Below, piece by piece: positions 41,117-50,439 of a stretch of DNA of 64,000 bases. This DNA is from JBBSJZ01 sp041751935 (GTDB taxonomy: Bacteria > Planctomycetota > Planctomycetia > Pirellulales > Pirellulaceae): NCBI GenBank assembly GCA_041751935.1, contig JBGSIA010000225.1, positions 1 to 64,000 of the forward strand, in the 5' to 3' direction. Positions within the stretch are counted from its first letter, which is position 1. Each line of letters starts with the position of its first letter. Below the pieces are notes generated by a model that made no database searches, was not told where the DNA came from, and saw nothing but the letters and a program-made list of their open reading frames with translations. The position numbers were made by a program, and so were the translations under genes.

Positions 41117-44100
41117 TCAGGGTTCCGAAACTTGGTCCGCTGTTTTTTCTCTCGCCCCAACCCAAGCACGAGTTGTGCCTTGTGGAGTGATGGCGATGAT
41201 GGTGTCTCCGGTGGCATTGATCGCCAACGATTGTACATGCCCACCTTTGACTGGAATCGCGAGTAACTCCTGTCCAGATAGGTAGTCCCAAATCTGTACA
41301 TCACCCGTGCCACCCATTGCCAAGCGTCGACCGTCCGGGAAAAACGCAATCGTACGAACTTCGCCTGGTTGACCCGTCAATGTTGAAACCAATTGTCGCG
41401 AGTCCGTCGCCCAGACACGTACTGTGCCGGATTCATTGCCCGACGCCACATAGCGACTGTCGGAAGAAAACGCCACGCACATTCCCCACGACCACCAAGA
41501 TTCAAAATTCACAAATTTCGACATTTGCTTGCCACTTGCGACGTCGAAACAACCGACACCTCCATACTGCTCGCCGCAAACAAGCAATCGCTCATCCGGC
41601 GAAAAAGCGATACCGTAACATCGTGACGCAAGCGTGTGTGCCGGCTGACTCGGTGAAACCGATAGGTCGTAGAGTTTGATTGGCCCCAGATCGAAGCGAG
41701 TGGTTAACCAGCGACCGCTGGCAGAAACTGCCAAACAGTTGTGATAAATAGATTCAGAAAGTGGAATGATTACCGGTTCGTTGACTCCCTCACGCCAAAC
41801 CTCGACAACTTCCGCGACACCCGGCTCAAGACCTTTTTTGAGACAAATCCACGTCTTACCATCGAGAGAAATCTCTCGCAAACCGAATCGTTGATTAATT
41901 ACATTCGTGGCGCCATCGACGAGTGACCAACTTATGGATTCACCGGAACCACCCAAGACAACTTGTTGACTGTCACTGACGAAGAACGCTGACTTGACGT
42001 TGGCGTTCTCGTACTGGGCATCGTAGGATGCAGGCATCGTGTCCCAGGTGCGTACATCACCCACCGTGTCGCCCGCCGCCCAATAGCGTCCGGTGGAATC
42101 AACCGCCAGCGCAGAGACGATATGAGATTGAGCACTCACCCCTAACTCTTCAAGCGTTGTTGCATCCAACGTACGGACGACGCGATCGGTCCTTGCGCCA
42201 ACCAGTAATCGTGTACCATCGGACGTGTATTTAGCGGTGACCACTGGTCCGCTACTGATCAACTTTTCTTCCACACGCTGTCCGTCATGTGCATCAATCA
42301 CTTGTACGCTTCCCCATTTCATCGCCACAAGCTTGTTACCATCGGGCGACTCATCGGAGACTGCTTGATTTGGGAAGGATTTTATCACCGCGGGCGGCCA
42401 CAGTTCGGAGTTCCACTGACGCCCCATGACGCCTTCGCCACCCCAATCGGCTGAAGTGAACAATCGCTTGGAATCACGAGAGAATGCAATTCGTAAAATC
42501 GGACCCTGGTGCGCTGTCGGAATCGTGACGGATTCGAACTCAGGCATTTTGTACACAATCAGTTGGCCGTGCTCACAGCCGATCGCGAGCAGTTTCGAAT
42601 CCGGTGACCATGCCATCGATTTGATCAGCAACTTGGTCGATTCACTGCCAACGGTTTCAAACGAGTCCGCTCGAACGATTTGTACCGTTCCATTGTCATA
42701 TCCAATGGCAAACGCGGAACCATCGGCAGCATAGGCACACCCATTAGCACAACTTCTGGACTTGACGATTTCAAAGAGTGTTTGTCCGGTGGGTACATCG
42801 ATCAATCGGACCGTACCGCCATGGATTGTGCCGCCACCGCAAAGCAATCGAGTCCCGTCACTTGCGAAACTCAAACATATGATTTCGTTACCTTGATGTC
42901 GTACCACAGGCAATAGCCCACGTCGCATTTCCGATCTCAGGTAAAACCATTCAAAACCCCGGAAATCGGGTTCACCGGTCTGCGTGATGACGGACTCCAG
43001 CAAATCTTCCGCACGTACAATCTCGCCACGATGATAGGCCAGCCCGGCGAGGTTGGTCTGGGATGCGTAAAATCGTCTCTTCGCCAAGAGTTCGCTTGCT
43101 TCAAGCTTTTGATAGGCCGCTTCCCGATCGACAAGCGCGGCACTTTTGTCTTCCAACGCTTCGTTCTTCTGGGACGTTTCGCGTCGGATACTCGCATTGG
43201 ACACTGCCAGGACACCGATGGTGATCGCGATTAACCCACCAACACAACCGAACAAACTTGCCAGTGTTGGGTTGCGTCGACACCATCGCCAAGAATGCTC
43301 CAGGTAACTGGTGCGCCGAGACTTAATCGGGCGATCATCGAGGAACAATCTCAGATCGTCGGCCAATGACTGGAGCGACTGGTAGCGATCTCGCGGAGCT
43401 TTGGCAATCGCCTTTTGTACAATCGTCTCCAAGTCGACCGGGATTCGTGAGTCGATCGAGCGGGGGCGGCGTGGCTGCGTTTCGAGAATCTGTCGAGTCA
43501 GCTCCGCTTTGTTTTCAGAAGCGAAGGGGATCTGCAATGTGAGCAATTCATAGAGGGTCAATCCGAGCCCGTAGATGTCGCCTCGCACATCGTGAATTCC
43601 ACGCATGCGTTCTGGGGCCAAATAACGCAAAGTCCCCAGCATTTCGCCAACTCGCGTTAGATCTTCGCTCTCCGCAACCTTTGCCAGTCCAAAATCGGTA
43701 ACCCACACGACGCCATCGATATCCAGTAGTAGGTTCGATGGCTTGATATCGCGGTGCAGTACGCCTTGGCTCAACGCATACTCCAAAGCATCGGCAACTT
43801 GCAATCCAATCCTCGCAATTCGATGCCAGTAAGAGCGACGTTCTGCCGCAGTCGCCGCGCTGTTCAAAAGAGATTTCGTAGAGGTGTCAGGCTGATTCAT
43901 CTGAGCACCATCGCCGGCAGAGCGATCGGTCGCTAATTCAACTGTCCGATCTAAATCAGAACTCGGCACAACGTCGCCGTGAATCTGAAACAACATAGCG
44001 ATAGCATCGTCAATCGATAGCTGGTCATCGTCTTTCGATGCAACATGCGGCTCCGGTAACCGCGGTGAATTTTCCCTCGCGATTAGCTCTGCAAGTACTT

Positions 44101-44635
44101 GGTCCAGTCCCACGCCCTGTATGCATTGCATCACGTAGTAGAGCAAGCTATCATCTTCGCCAACACCAAAAACAGGTACAATATTCGAGTGATGCAAACG
44201 CGCGGCTGCACGCGACTCTCGCCGAAATCGCTCGATCGTCGATGACGACAGCGAAGTGCTACTCGGCAAGACTTTTAGAGCCACCCGACGGCCGAGCGAT
44301 TGTTGCACAGCTTCATAGACGATGCCCATCCCTCCGCGGCCAATCTCACGTAGTATCTCAAAATCTCCGATCTTGGTCGGTACAGTTCCCTTGCCCAGGA
44401 AATTCGTTGCGGAAGCAGGCGACGTGCCCACATCCAACTGTTCGACAAGTAACAACGTCGGGAAGAGATCGCGAATGCGAGTTGCTAACTCAGGAAATCG
44501 AACACAGTAATCTTCGATACATGGATGCAACCCTTGGCGATGACTTGCAATGAACGACTCGGCGAGCGCGCCCATCGCGTCCACTTGGTCGTCGGGTTCG
44601 TCGGCATCCGAGCCACATTCGAATGGTTCTATCAT
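41117..44635 (-). CDS. Ser/Thr protein kinase with WD40 repeats, membrane-bound
   Basis: 1172-aa Hanks-type kinase. The ATG at 44635 is chosen because it overlaps the sigma-factor stop (ATGA); the frame extends upstream within the sigma gene. Kinase domain: glycine loop GRGGMGIVYEA (about 99-109), VALKVL with Lys121, HRDIKPSN (294-301) and DFGLA (314-318), so all catalytic residues are present. About 90 extra residues lie between the hinge region and the catalytic loop, as in many planctomycete kinases. A single membrane helix (about 457-480, LASLFGCVGGLIAITIGVLA) is followed by a coiled-coil-like stretch and then about 580 residues of WD40-type beta-propeller repeats ending near 1160. The kinase should be cytoplasmic and the propeller on the other side of the membrane, where it could sense ligands. 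Coupling to an ECF sigma factor suggests the kinase regulates that sigma factor or shares its signal. Confidence 0.93.
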   Translation of the reverse strand: MIEPFECGSDADEPDDQVDAMGALAESFIASHRQGLHPCIEDYCVRFPELATRIRDLFPTLLLVEQLDVGTSPASATNFLGKGTVPTKIGDFEILREIGRGGMGIVYEAVQQSLGRRVALKVLPSSTSLSSSTIERFRRESRAAARLHHSNIVPVFGVGEDDSLLYYVMQCIQGVGLDQVLAELIARENSPRLPEPHVASKDDDQLSIDDAIAMLFQIHGDVVPSSDLDRTVELATDRSAGDGAQMNQPDTSTKSLLNSAATAAERRSYWHRIARIGLQVADALEYALSQGVLHRDIKPSNLLLDIDGVVWVTDFGLAKVAESEDLTRVGEMLGTLRYLAPERMRGIHDVRGDIYGLGLTLYELLTLQIPFASENKAELTRQILETQPRRPRSIDSRIPVDLETIVQKAIAKAPRDRYQSLQSLADDLRLFLDDRPIKSRRTSYLEHSWRWCRRNPTLASLFGCVGGLIAITIGVLAVSNASIRRETSQKNEALEDKSAALVDREAAYQKLEASELLAKRRFYASQTNLAGLAYHRGEIVRAEDLLESVITQTGEPDFRGFEWFYLRSEMRRGLLPVVRHQGNEIICLSFASDGTRLLCGGGTIHGGTVRLIDVPTGQTLFEIVKSRSCANGCAYAADGSAFAIGYDNGTVQIVRADSFETVGSESTKLLIKSMAWSPDSKLLAIGCEHGQLIVYKMPEFESVTIPTAHQGPILRIAFSRDSKRLFTSADWGGEGVMGRQWNSELWPPAVIKSFPNQAVSDESPDGNKLVAMKWGSVQVIDAHDGQRVEEKLISSGPVVTAKYTSDGTRLLVGARTDRVVRTLDATTLEELGVSAQSHIVSALAVDSTGRYWAAGDTVGDVRTWDTMPASYDAQYENANVKSAFFVSDSQQVVLGGSGESISWSLVDGATNVINQRFGLREISLDGKTWICLKKGLEPGVAEVVEVWREGVNEPVIIPLSESIYHNCLAVSASGRWLTTRFDLGPIKLYDLSVSPSQPAHTLASRCYGIAFSPDERLLVCGEQYGGVGCFDVASGKQMSKFVNFESWWSWGMCVAFSSDSRYVASGNESGTVRVWATDSRQLVSTLTGQPGEVRTIAFFPDGRRLAMGGTGDVQIWDYLSGQELLAIPVKGGHVQSLAINATGDTIIAITPQGTTRAWVGAREKTADQVSEP

Positions 44636-45261
44636 GGCGTTTTCTCGGATGGATCGAGCAACTTTTTCAGTCGCTCCAATGCTCGAACATAGCGGTTGCA
44701 CGCTGCCGTCGGAGAGATTTGCAATACTTCGGCGGATTCCACATTGGAGAGCTGTTCGAAGTGCCGCAACATCAAGACTTCGCGGCTCTTCCCATCCAAC
44801 TTTTCAAGCGCCGACTCAATTTTACGTTTCCCTTCCTTACGCGAGAGAGCCGCGCTGGCCGTCGTCAACTTGGCGGCGAGCTGCACAGCTAATTGGACTC
44901 GCGAACTATGGTTCTCGACTCCCCAGTCAATGGCCAACTCGCGGCGTGCATTCCGTCCCTGAACACGCAGGTGCTTGCGGTGCAACAACGCCAGCCGTTG
45001 CTTGGCCAAAAACCTCAACCATACAAACAGCGAGACACGAGGAACTTTCAGATACTCGTCGATCCTGGCGATCGCTTCCAGAAAAGTTTCTTGAATAACA
45101 TCCGAGGCATCGACCCGCACTTTTACTCGAGGGTCCAAGCTGGCGCTGACGATACGTTTTAGCCGTTCACGATGCTGACCGAAGATCGCCCCAAGTTGCA
45201 CCGAGTTTCTAGTGGCTAATTCAACAAGCTGGTCAATTTCGCTTGGCTGTTGTTTATCCAT
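44632..45261 (-). CDS. ECF-type RNA polymerase sigma factor (planctomycete group)
   Basis: 209-aa sigma-70-family protein. ATG 45261 (MDKQQPSEIDQLVELA) is taken as the start; the open frame runs further upstream but that part is not sigma-like. Region 2 includes VDASDVIQETFLEAIARI and VSLFVWLRFLAKQRL, the latter like the -10-recognising helix of planctomycete sigma factors. Region 4 reads LDGKSREVLMLRHFEQLSN then VESAEVLQISPTAACNRYVR, the helix-turn-helix that contacts the -35 element. It overlaps the kinase gene by 4 bp. This sigma-kinase pairing is widespread in planctomycetes, where kinases are thought to replace anti-sigma factors. No dedicated anti-sigma gene is next to it. The regulon is unknown; the giant gene downstream on the same strand is one candidate. 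Confidence 0.92.
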   Translation of the reverse strand: MDKQQPSEIDQLVELATRNSVQLGAIFGQHRERLKRIVSASLDPRVKVRVDASDVIQETFLEAIARIDEYLKVPRVSLFVWLRFLAKQRLALLHRKHLRVQGRNARRELAIDWGVENHSSRVQLAVQLAAKLTTASAALSRKEGKRKIESALEKLDGKSREVLMLRHFEQLSNVESAEVLQISPTAACNRYVRALERLKKLLDPSEKTP

Positions 45262-45389
45262 GTGAGAACGATTGATTTTCAATAGCCACGAGCAGCAAAA
45301 CCGATTGTTAGATGTTGGCAGTGTAGTGCAATTTTGCAATGCATATGAGTAGCCCCACGGCCAAATCGAGAACAGCACACCGAAATCGC

Positions 45390-45689
45390 TTAGGATATGG
45401 CGAAAGAAACTGAGGAGAATCTTTCTTGCATCCTTTTCGCCAGGTTCGTCCAGAGATCAGCCGGCGTGCGGAACAAATCAAATCCATCGACCTCAGTCGG
45501 TATCACGGACGGCTCGGCTTCAACGCTCGTTTGCACTCTTGGTTCTGGAAGCGGCTCACCGAAGTCTTCCAGAATTATGTCCAAAACACCTCGGTAAGGT
45601 GTGAAAGGTCCTTCCTTGGATTCGATCTGCCTCGGCGGCACAATCTCGCGGTCATGGTAGCGATGAACCTCAATCCCGACTCGATGCAC
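45390..45689 (-). CDS. Hypothetical protein
   Basis: 99-codon frame, acidic and Pro-rich in its second half (FGEPLPEPRVQ), with no signal peptide, no membrane helix and no recognised motif. It lies 128 bp upstream of the sigma gene on the same strand. Overlapping plus-strand frames of similar size exist, and the minus frame is preferred only because its composition looks more protein-like and it agrees with the neighbouring genes in direction. It could also be the surviving end of a decayed gene. Confidence 0.35.
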   Translation of the reverse strand: MHRVGIEVHRYHDREIVPPRQIESKEGPFTPYRGVLDIILEDFGEPLPEPRVQTSVEAEPSVIPTEVDGFDLFRTPADLWTNLAKRMQERFSSVSFAIS

Positions 45690-45745
45690 TAGGAATCGAC
45701 AGGATCATCGCGACGAGATTCATTGAACTCATTTTCATGTTTGAG

Positions 45746-46450
45746 TCATAGGCGGACGGTCGACATCCCACCGTCTACGCCAATCACTTGCCCAGTAATC
45801 CAGCTACCGCGATCCGTGAGCAGAAACTCTGCCAGCGGGGCGATATCGTGAACAGTTCCGACGCGTTTCAAGGGGTGACGCTCAGCCATCGCGGCCCGCT
45901 TCTGATCGCTTGAGAGCAGCCTTTCCGAAAGTGGCGTGTCTGTGAGCGATGGAGCAATGCAATTAACGCGAATGTTCGGTGCAAGTTCGGCGGCGAGCGA
46001 ACGCGTTAGGCCTTCCACTGCGCCCTTGGCAGCAGCAATCGACGCGTGCATTGGCAGGCCCTGAGAGACCGCCACCGTGCTGAACATCAACATCGATGAC
46101 GAACCTGCTGCGTTCATCGCTGTTAGTGACACCTGCAAACACCTCACCGCGCCAACAACGTTCAACTCGTAATCCTTGATCATCGCGTCTGGCTTCAGCC
46201 TGCTGATCGGTCCGAGATTGATTGAGCCTGGGCAGTACGCAAGTCCATGAATTGTCTCAGGCAACTGGTTTCCACGGATCTCCTCTTGCGTGACATCGGC
46301 CAGCACATGAACGACCTGCGGTAGTTCCGATAGATCGCCGATAGTCCGCGAAACCACGGTAACGTTGTGACCACCCGATGCCAAAAGCTCGACAATGCCC
46401 AAACCGATCCCATGACTTCCACCGACGACGACGTAGTTCTTTTGACTCAT
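45746..46450 (-). CDS. SDR-fold oxidoreductase lacking the catalytic Tyr
   Basis: 234-aa short-chain dehydrogenase/reductase; the ATG at 46450 gives the typical short N-terminus MSQKNYVVVGG. The nucleotide-binding turn is GGSHGIG (10-16). The active-site serine is likely S124 in FSTVAVSQG. Where the family has Y-x-x-x-K, this protein has I138-A-A-A-K142, so the general acid/base tyrosine is replaced by isoleucine while the lysine stays. SWITGQVIGVDGGMS near the end is standard. The protein should bind NAD(P) but may not catalyse the usual hydride transfer, or may use another residue. A small SDR group with the same IAAAKGAVEGLTR stretch is known to me from memory, so this is probably an inherited feature rather than a recent mutation. 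It is not in an obvious operon, and its substrate is unknown. Confidence 0.88.
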   Translation of the reverse strand: MSQKNYVVVGGSHGIGLGIVELLASGGHNVTVVSRTIGDLSELPQVVHVLADVTQEEIRGNQLPETIHGLAYCPGSINLGPISRLKPDAMIKDYELNVVGAVRCLQVSLTAMNAAGSSSMLMFSTVAVSQGLPMHASIAAAKGAVEGLTRSLAAELAPNIRVNCIAPSLTDTPLSERLLSSDQKRAAMAERHPLKRVGTVHDIAPLAEFLLTDRGSWITGQVIGVDGGMSTVRL

Positions 46451-47241
46451 AATGTACTGGGTTTCCTTTGGCGAGTTTTCATAAGCTTGGGTTAAGCTTC
46501 CACCCACGTACCGCAATCGCCTGTCTTCTGGCACTAGGTTCGCAAGTATCAGACTCCGATTTCATTATCAGGTGCTGGCAATGTTGGCAAATGCCGCATC
46601 GAAGTTGCGTTGACCGTGACGATCTCGCTGCAGACCAATTCACGTCGATGGCAACGACTGACTCGATACCTGTGATTCCGACAAAACGGTGTCTGGAGAT
46701 AAGCATTGTAAATGGACCCTGGGGGTAGGGAGATCTTCACTGAATTATGACCCACCCAATTGAGTGCCGGTATGCTGCTGTTTTTGCGCAGGAGGCTTCC
46801 CTGAGGTGCTCCACGTGGACGATTATGCTGGCATTCTTTTGGCTCATCGTGACGGCATGAGCATTCGTAAAATCGCTCGAACCTTGGGACATTCGCGTAT
46901 CCAGATCCGCCAAGATGCCGAGCCAAAACCCTACCCCATGCGAACTCGCAAGTCGCAGAACGATCTCTTTGCCGTGCAAGACCCACGAGGAACCTGTTCG
47001 GAGGTTCCAACGACCGGTCAGCAGACTAGCCTAAGTTGGTCCGCACGTGGGGCTGACAAAGAATCGCTCGAACTGTGCTCCAGACAATGTTAGTGATTCC
47101 AACGTCGGCGTACTGATGATCTCATTGCCATGCAGTCGAAGATCACCCCATCCTTAATCGTCCGTCACGATCAATGCATGTCAACACCAATACCGGCGCA
47201 GTTGCTAAAACCCTCCCAGAAGACCTGATCTGATAGCAGCC
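46451..47241. other. Intergenic region with mobile-element debris
   Basis: About 790 bp between the SDR gene and the large dehydrogenase-domain gene, which both point left. Only the IS21-type fragment at 46803-46956 was recognised. 46451-46740 and 46960-47241 contain short frames in both directions but no domain motif. The first part should hold the SDR promoter. Confidence 0.45.
46803..46956 (+). pseudogene. istA: IS21-family IstA transposase remnant
   Basis: About 50 codons read EVLHVDDYAGILLAHRDGMS, then IRKIARTLGHSRIQIR and AEPKPYPMR. This is the N-terminal helix-turn-helix of IS21-type IstA ('VDDYARIRRAHRDGMSIREIARTFHHSRRKIRE...AEPEPKPY'). A few residues are missing between the IRQ and AEPKP segments. 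The integrase-like catalytic domain and the IstB helper are absent, and no terminal repeats were found. The remnant shows that an insertion sequence once landed here. Confidence 0.7.
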
Positions 47242-50200
47242 TTACTGGCGTACGGCGTCACCCTGTCGAAGACTTACAAGATATTCCACGAGATCGGCGA
47301 CCTGTTGCGGCGTGAAGTTGGCGATCAACCCCGACGGCATCAACGATACTGCCTGAGTTTGCTCCTCGTCGACATCTTGCGTGTTGACTTTTGTGCTCTC
47401 GCCGTTGGCCAGTCCCAGGGTGATTTCACCACCATTGCGTTCAAGGACCAGTCCGGTCACGATGCTTCCGTCGCTCATCAACAAGCTGCTTGACACGAAG
47501 TTGTAATTAATGGCCGCGTTTGGATATTGAATGTGGTACAGAAGTTCTTTGGCTCCATACTTCGTACCGATCGACGCCAAATTCGGGCCGACCAAATTCC
47601 CTTCCCCGGTCGCTCGATGGCAGCGCGAACAAGCAGCTTCTTTGTGCTCCTCAAATAACTCTTTGCCTCTGGCAATGTTTCCTTGCAAAGCAAGCAAGTC
47701 GTTGTAATCAAAGATCTTCTGCTTAGCATCAGTGCCTTTTGGCATCTTGCGTGCCGCCAACTGCTGGACCCTACGGTCACTATGGTTATGAACAAGGAAC
47801 GTGAACTCGCTGGCTAAATCATCCGGCAATAATCCCTTTAAATTCAGTTCCATCAATGATTGGGCCCCCTCAAAAGTCGACGACGCTAGTTGGATCGCTC
47901 GTTGTCGTAACGAGATGGGCATCTCTTCGTCTTGAACGATGCTCACCAACTGTTGCTCTCCCGCGAGGGCACCGAGAGCTTCCATCGCCGATTTAGCCAC
48001 AAGACCGACATCGCGGTTTTGTTTGGCTTGGTCCAGCAACCTCAAGGCGATCGCTTTGATCGGTTGGTGGTGGATTTTTCCTAAAGCCACCAAGGCGGCG
48101 GCACGAGATGGTTGATTTCTATCACTATCTTCGACTTGCACCATCAAAGCATCAGCAAACTGGTCCAACTTGGCAGTCACGATCAAGCGGATCGCGTCTT
48201 CAGAGAGCCTGTCGTCAATGAGTGCAGTGCGGATGACTCTACGGAAATCATCGCTATTGACGAGCGTCTGCCAACGTCCGTCTGCCCGTTCCGCAAACGC
48301 TTTCAAAATTTGACTTCGACGCTCTGGAGAGGTCTTGGGATCGTCGTACAGCGTTACGAGTAGTTCGCCCGCCTGTGATTCTTCTATCGACGCCAGAGCG
48401 ATGATCGCTGCTCGCTCGACCGAGTCGGATTGATTCATCTTGAGAATCGTCGCGATCGCCGGTACTGCTTCAACACGTCCCAATCCCCACGCCATGCCCA
48501 TCAAGCTCGATGCCTTATTGGAAGGAGGCAATTGATCGCCTGGACGAAGGAACGCGTCGTTGGAACCGACGGGATAGAATGGCGGCAATGCTACAAGTCC
48601 GTCGTCCCAGCGAGTCGTTAGAGTCTGTTCACACAAATCTGCAAACAAGCTCGAAAGGAATTCCGGTTCACGATTCACGACCGCCGCGCGGATCGCCTCC
48701 AAGTAGAACCTGTTTTGTCCATCCCAGGTCGATACACACTGCCTCAAGACCTCATCAACATCCTTGGTTGGCGCATGCCGTAGCGCCATCAACAATTCGC
48801 GACGGACTCCAGCATCAACGTCGGTGGCCAATGTTCGAAGTACATCGATATCAAGTAAGGGAGCCGAAGCTTTGTCGTTGCCCTCGACAACGAACTCACT
48901 CGATGCGTCCTCCGCTAAAAGCTTCAGTGCGGCTTCGCGAAGACGTGGATCGGAAGCCTGAAGCGCAGCCAAGGTATCGGCTTTACCGGTCTCAGGTATA
49001 GCGTTAAGTACAGCAAGCGCCCTGGCTTGCTCGAACACATTTCCGGACTCGAATAGCTGTAGCAGTTTCTCACGGGCAGCGGTGCCCATCGCCAACAATT
49101 GATCGCGAGCAGCTAATCGCATGGCCACATTGGGCGACTTTAGTCCGTCGATCGGATCAAACGTTTCGCCTGACTTACGGGGCACGCTTGACGCAGTGCT
49201 TGCGGTGGAGCTCAAGCGATAGATGCGTCCCGTGGTCTGATCAGAAAATCGATTGCCGCCCACTCCCGCATCGTACCAATCGCAAACGAAAATGGAACCA
49301 TCCGTTGCAATGGAGATATCCACTGGGCGAAACCAATCATCTTTCCCTGACAAGAGTACTTCATAGTCGCTGCGGAAGCCCCCGCCATGTCGGATCAGAG
49401 GATGCACATTGACTTGGTGAGTCCCTGCATCGATTTGGAAAACGCTACCAATGTACTTTTCCGGTAGCATTCCACCTTCGTAAACCAATAAGCCTCCCGG
49501 AGCACCGTTTCCAGTACCAACTAATTTCGGAATGATCCCAGGCAATTCCTCGGCCCAATGTCGTGTTGATCGGAGATGCTGGTAACCATACCGGCCTCCA
49601 TTCATCGTCCAGTACATTCGACAGCCGCGGTTGCCATCGTCATCGTTGTCCGAGCCAAAAACATTGCCGAATGAATCGACCGTCGCTTCGTAGTTGTTGC
49701 GATGCCCCGAGGATAACACAGCCAGATGAGTCCCGTCGCGGTTAACCTTTAACGTGGTTCCAAAGTTGTTCGCACGGACACGACGGCCGGATCGATCGGT
49801 AACATCAAGCGTGAAATCACGAGCTTGCACGTTGTCTGCCCCGTAGCGTGCATCGCCGACGGTGAAGTACAGCTTGCCGTCAGGTCCAAAAGACATTCCA
49901 TGCAGTCCGTGGTCGCTATCGATACCGTGAAACCCACTAATCAGTGGATAACGCTGATCAGCGTGATCATCACCATCGGTGTCTTCCAAGACCAACAAGT
50001 GCGGTGAGTTGCCGACATAAACGCGAGTCCCCTTTCGCACCCCATCGCTCCAAATTTTTTCAATCGCTAAACCAAGAGGTACCGGAAAAACGTTGCTGGC
50101 AAAGTCGATCACCTTGTCGGCCCTGCCGTCGTGGTCTGTGTCTTCCAAGATTCGAATTCTGTCGGCTCCATCGATGCGATCCATCCCGTCGAATGTTTTC

Positions 50201-50439
50201 AGTTTCATCCGATAGTTTTTTCCCTCCGTGATCCACACGCGTCCTTGCGAGTCGATGTCCATCGCAGTCGGATTACTTAGCATTGGTTCCTGCGCCCACA
50301 ACGAGACGCTAATGCCCTCTGCCGGTTGCAGAGAAGCTAGTGTTGCCTCAGGTGACTGCTGCGCTGGCGATAACTGAACGAAAACCAGCACAAGGGCAAA
50401 TCCAAAGAACGGACTGGTTGGCAGGCTAATTCGGTGCAT
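47242..50439 (-). CDS. PVC-type membrane-bound dehydrogenase-domain protein with HEAT repeats and cytochrome c
   Basis: 1065-aa exported protein. A signal peptide ends near 26 (FALVLVFVQLSPAQQ). About 30-410 is a six-bladed beta-propeller of the PVC membrane-bound dehydrogenase type (RVWITEGKNYRMKLK, FGPDGKLYFTVGDARYG, GHRNNYEATVDSFGN, VCDWYDAG), related to soluble quinoprotein sugar dehydrogenases. About 430-890 is alpha-helical with HEAT-like repeats (RREALLMALRHAP-type units). The C-terminus is a monohaem cytochrome c domain with CSRCH at about 937-941 and a later Met near SLMPSG as possible sixth ligand. It probably oxidises a sugar or alcohol in the periplasm and passes electrons through its own haem. 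It is divergent from the sulfatase operon at 50787, and its promoter lies in 50440-50786. Confidence 0.9.
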   Translation of the reverse strand: MHRISLPTSPFFGFALVLVFVQLSPAQQSPEATLASLQPAEGISVSLWAQEPMLSNPTAMDIDSQGRVWITEGKNYRMKLKTFDGMDRIDGADRIRILEDTDHDGRADKVIDFASNVFPVPLGLAIEKIWSDGVRKGTRVYVGNSPHLLVLEDTDGDDHADQRYPLISGFHGIDSDHGLHGMSFGPDGKLYFTVGDARYGADNVQARDFTLDVTDRSGRRVRANNFGTTLKVNRDGTHLAVLSSGHRNNYEATVDSFGNVFGSDNDDDGNRGCRMYWTMNGGRYGYQHLRSTRHWAEELPGIIPKLVGTGNGAPGGLLVYEGGMLPEKYIGSVFQIDAGTHQVNVHPLIRHGGGFRSDYEVLLSGKDDWFRPVDISIATDGSIFVCDWYDAGVGGNRFSDQTTGRIYRLSSTASTASSVPRKSGETFDPIDGLKSPNVAMRLAARDQLLAMGTAAREKLLQLFESGNVFEQARALAVLNAIPETGKADTLAALQASDPRLREAALKLLAEDASSEFVVEGNDKASAPLLDIDVLRTLATDVDAGVRRELLMALRHAPTKDVDEVLRQCVSTWDGQNRFYLEAIRAAVVNREPEFLSSLFADLCEQTLTTRWDDGLVALPPFYPVGSNDAFLRPGDQLPPSNKASSLMGMAWGLGRVEAVPAIATILKMNQSDSVERAAIIALASIEESQAGELLVTLYDDPKTSPERRSQILKAFAERADGRWQTLVNSDDFRRVIRTALIDDRLSEDAIRLIVTAKLDQFADALMVQVEDSDRNQPSRAAALVALGKIHHQPIKAIALRLLDQAKQNRDVGLVAKSAMEALGALAGEQQLVSIVQDEEMPISLRQRAIQLASSTFEGAQSLMELNLKGLLPDDLASEFTFLVHNHSDRRVQQLAARKMPKGTDAKQKIFDYNDLLALQGNIARGKELFEEHKEAACSRCHRATGEGNLVGPNLASIGTKYGAKELLYHIQYPNAAINYNFVSSSLLMSDGSIVTGLVLERNGGEITLGLANGESTKVNTQDVDEEQTQAVSLMPSGLIANFTPQQVADLVEYLVSLRQGDAVRQ

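Noticed and set aside
44636..44701. Longer N-terminus of the kinase (22 extra codons)
   Set aside because: It would lie inside the sigma gene; the ATGA overlap at 44635 is the usual coupling arrangement.
46549..47010. 153-codon minus-strand frame
   Set aside because: Antisense to the IS21 remnant and partly low-complexity; the IstA helix-turn-helix on the plus strand explains the stretch better.
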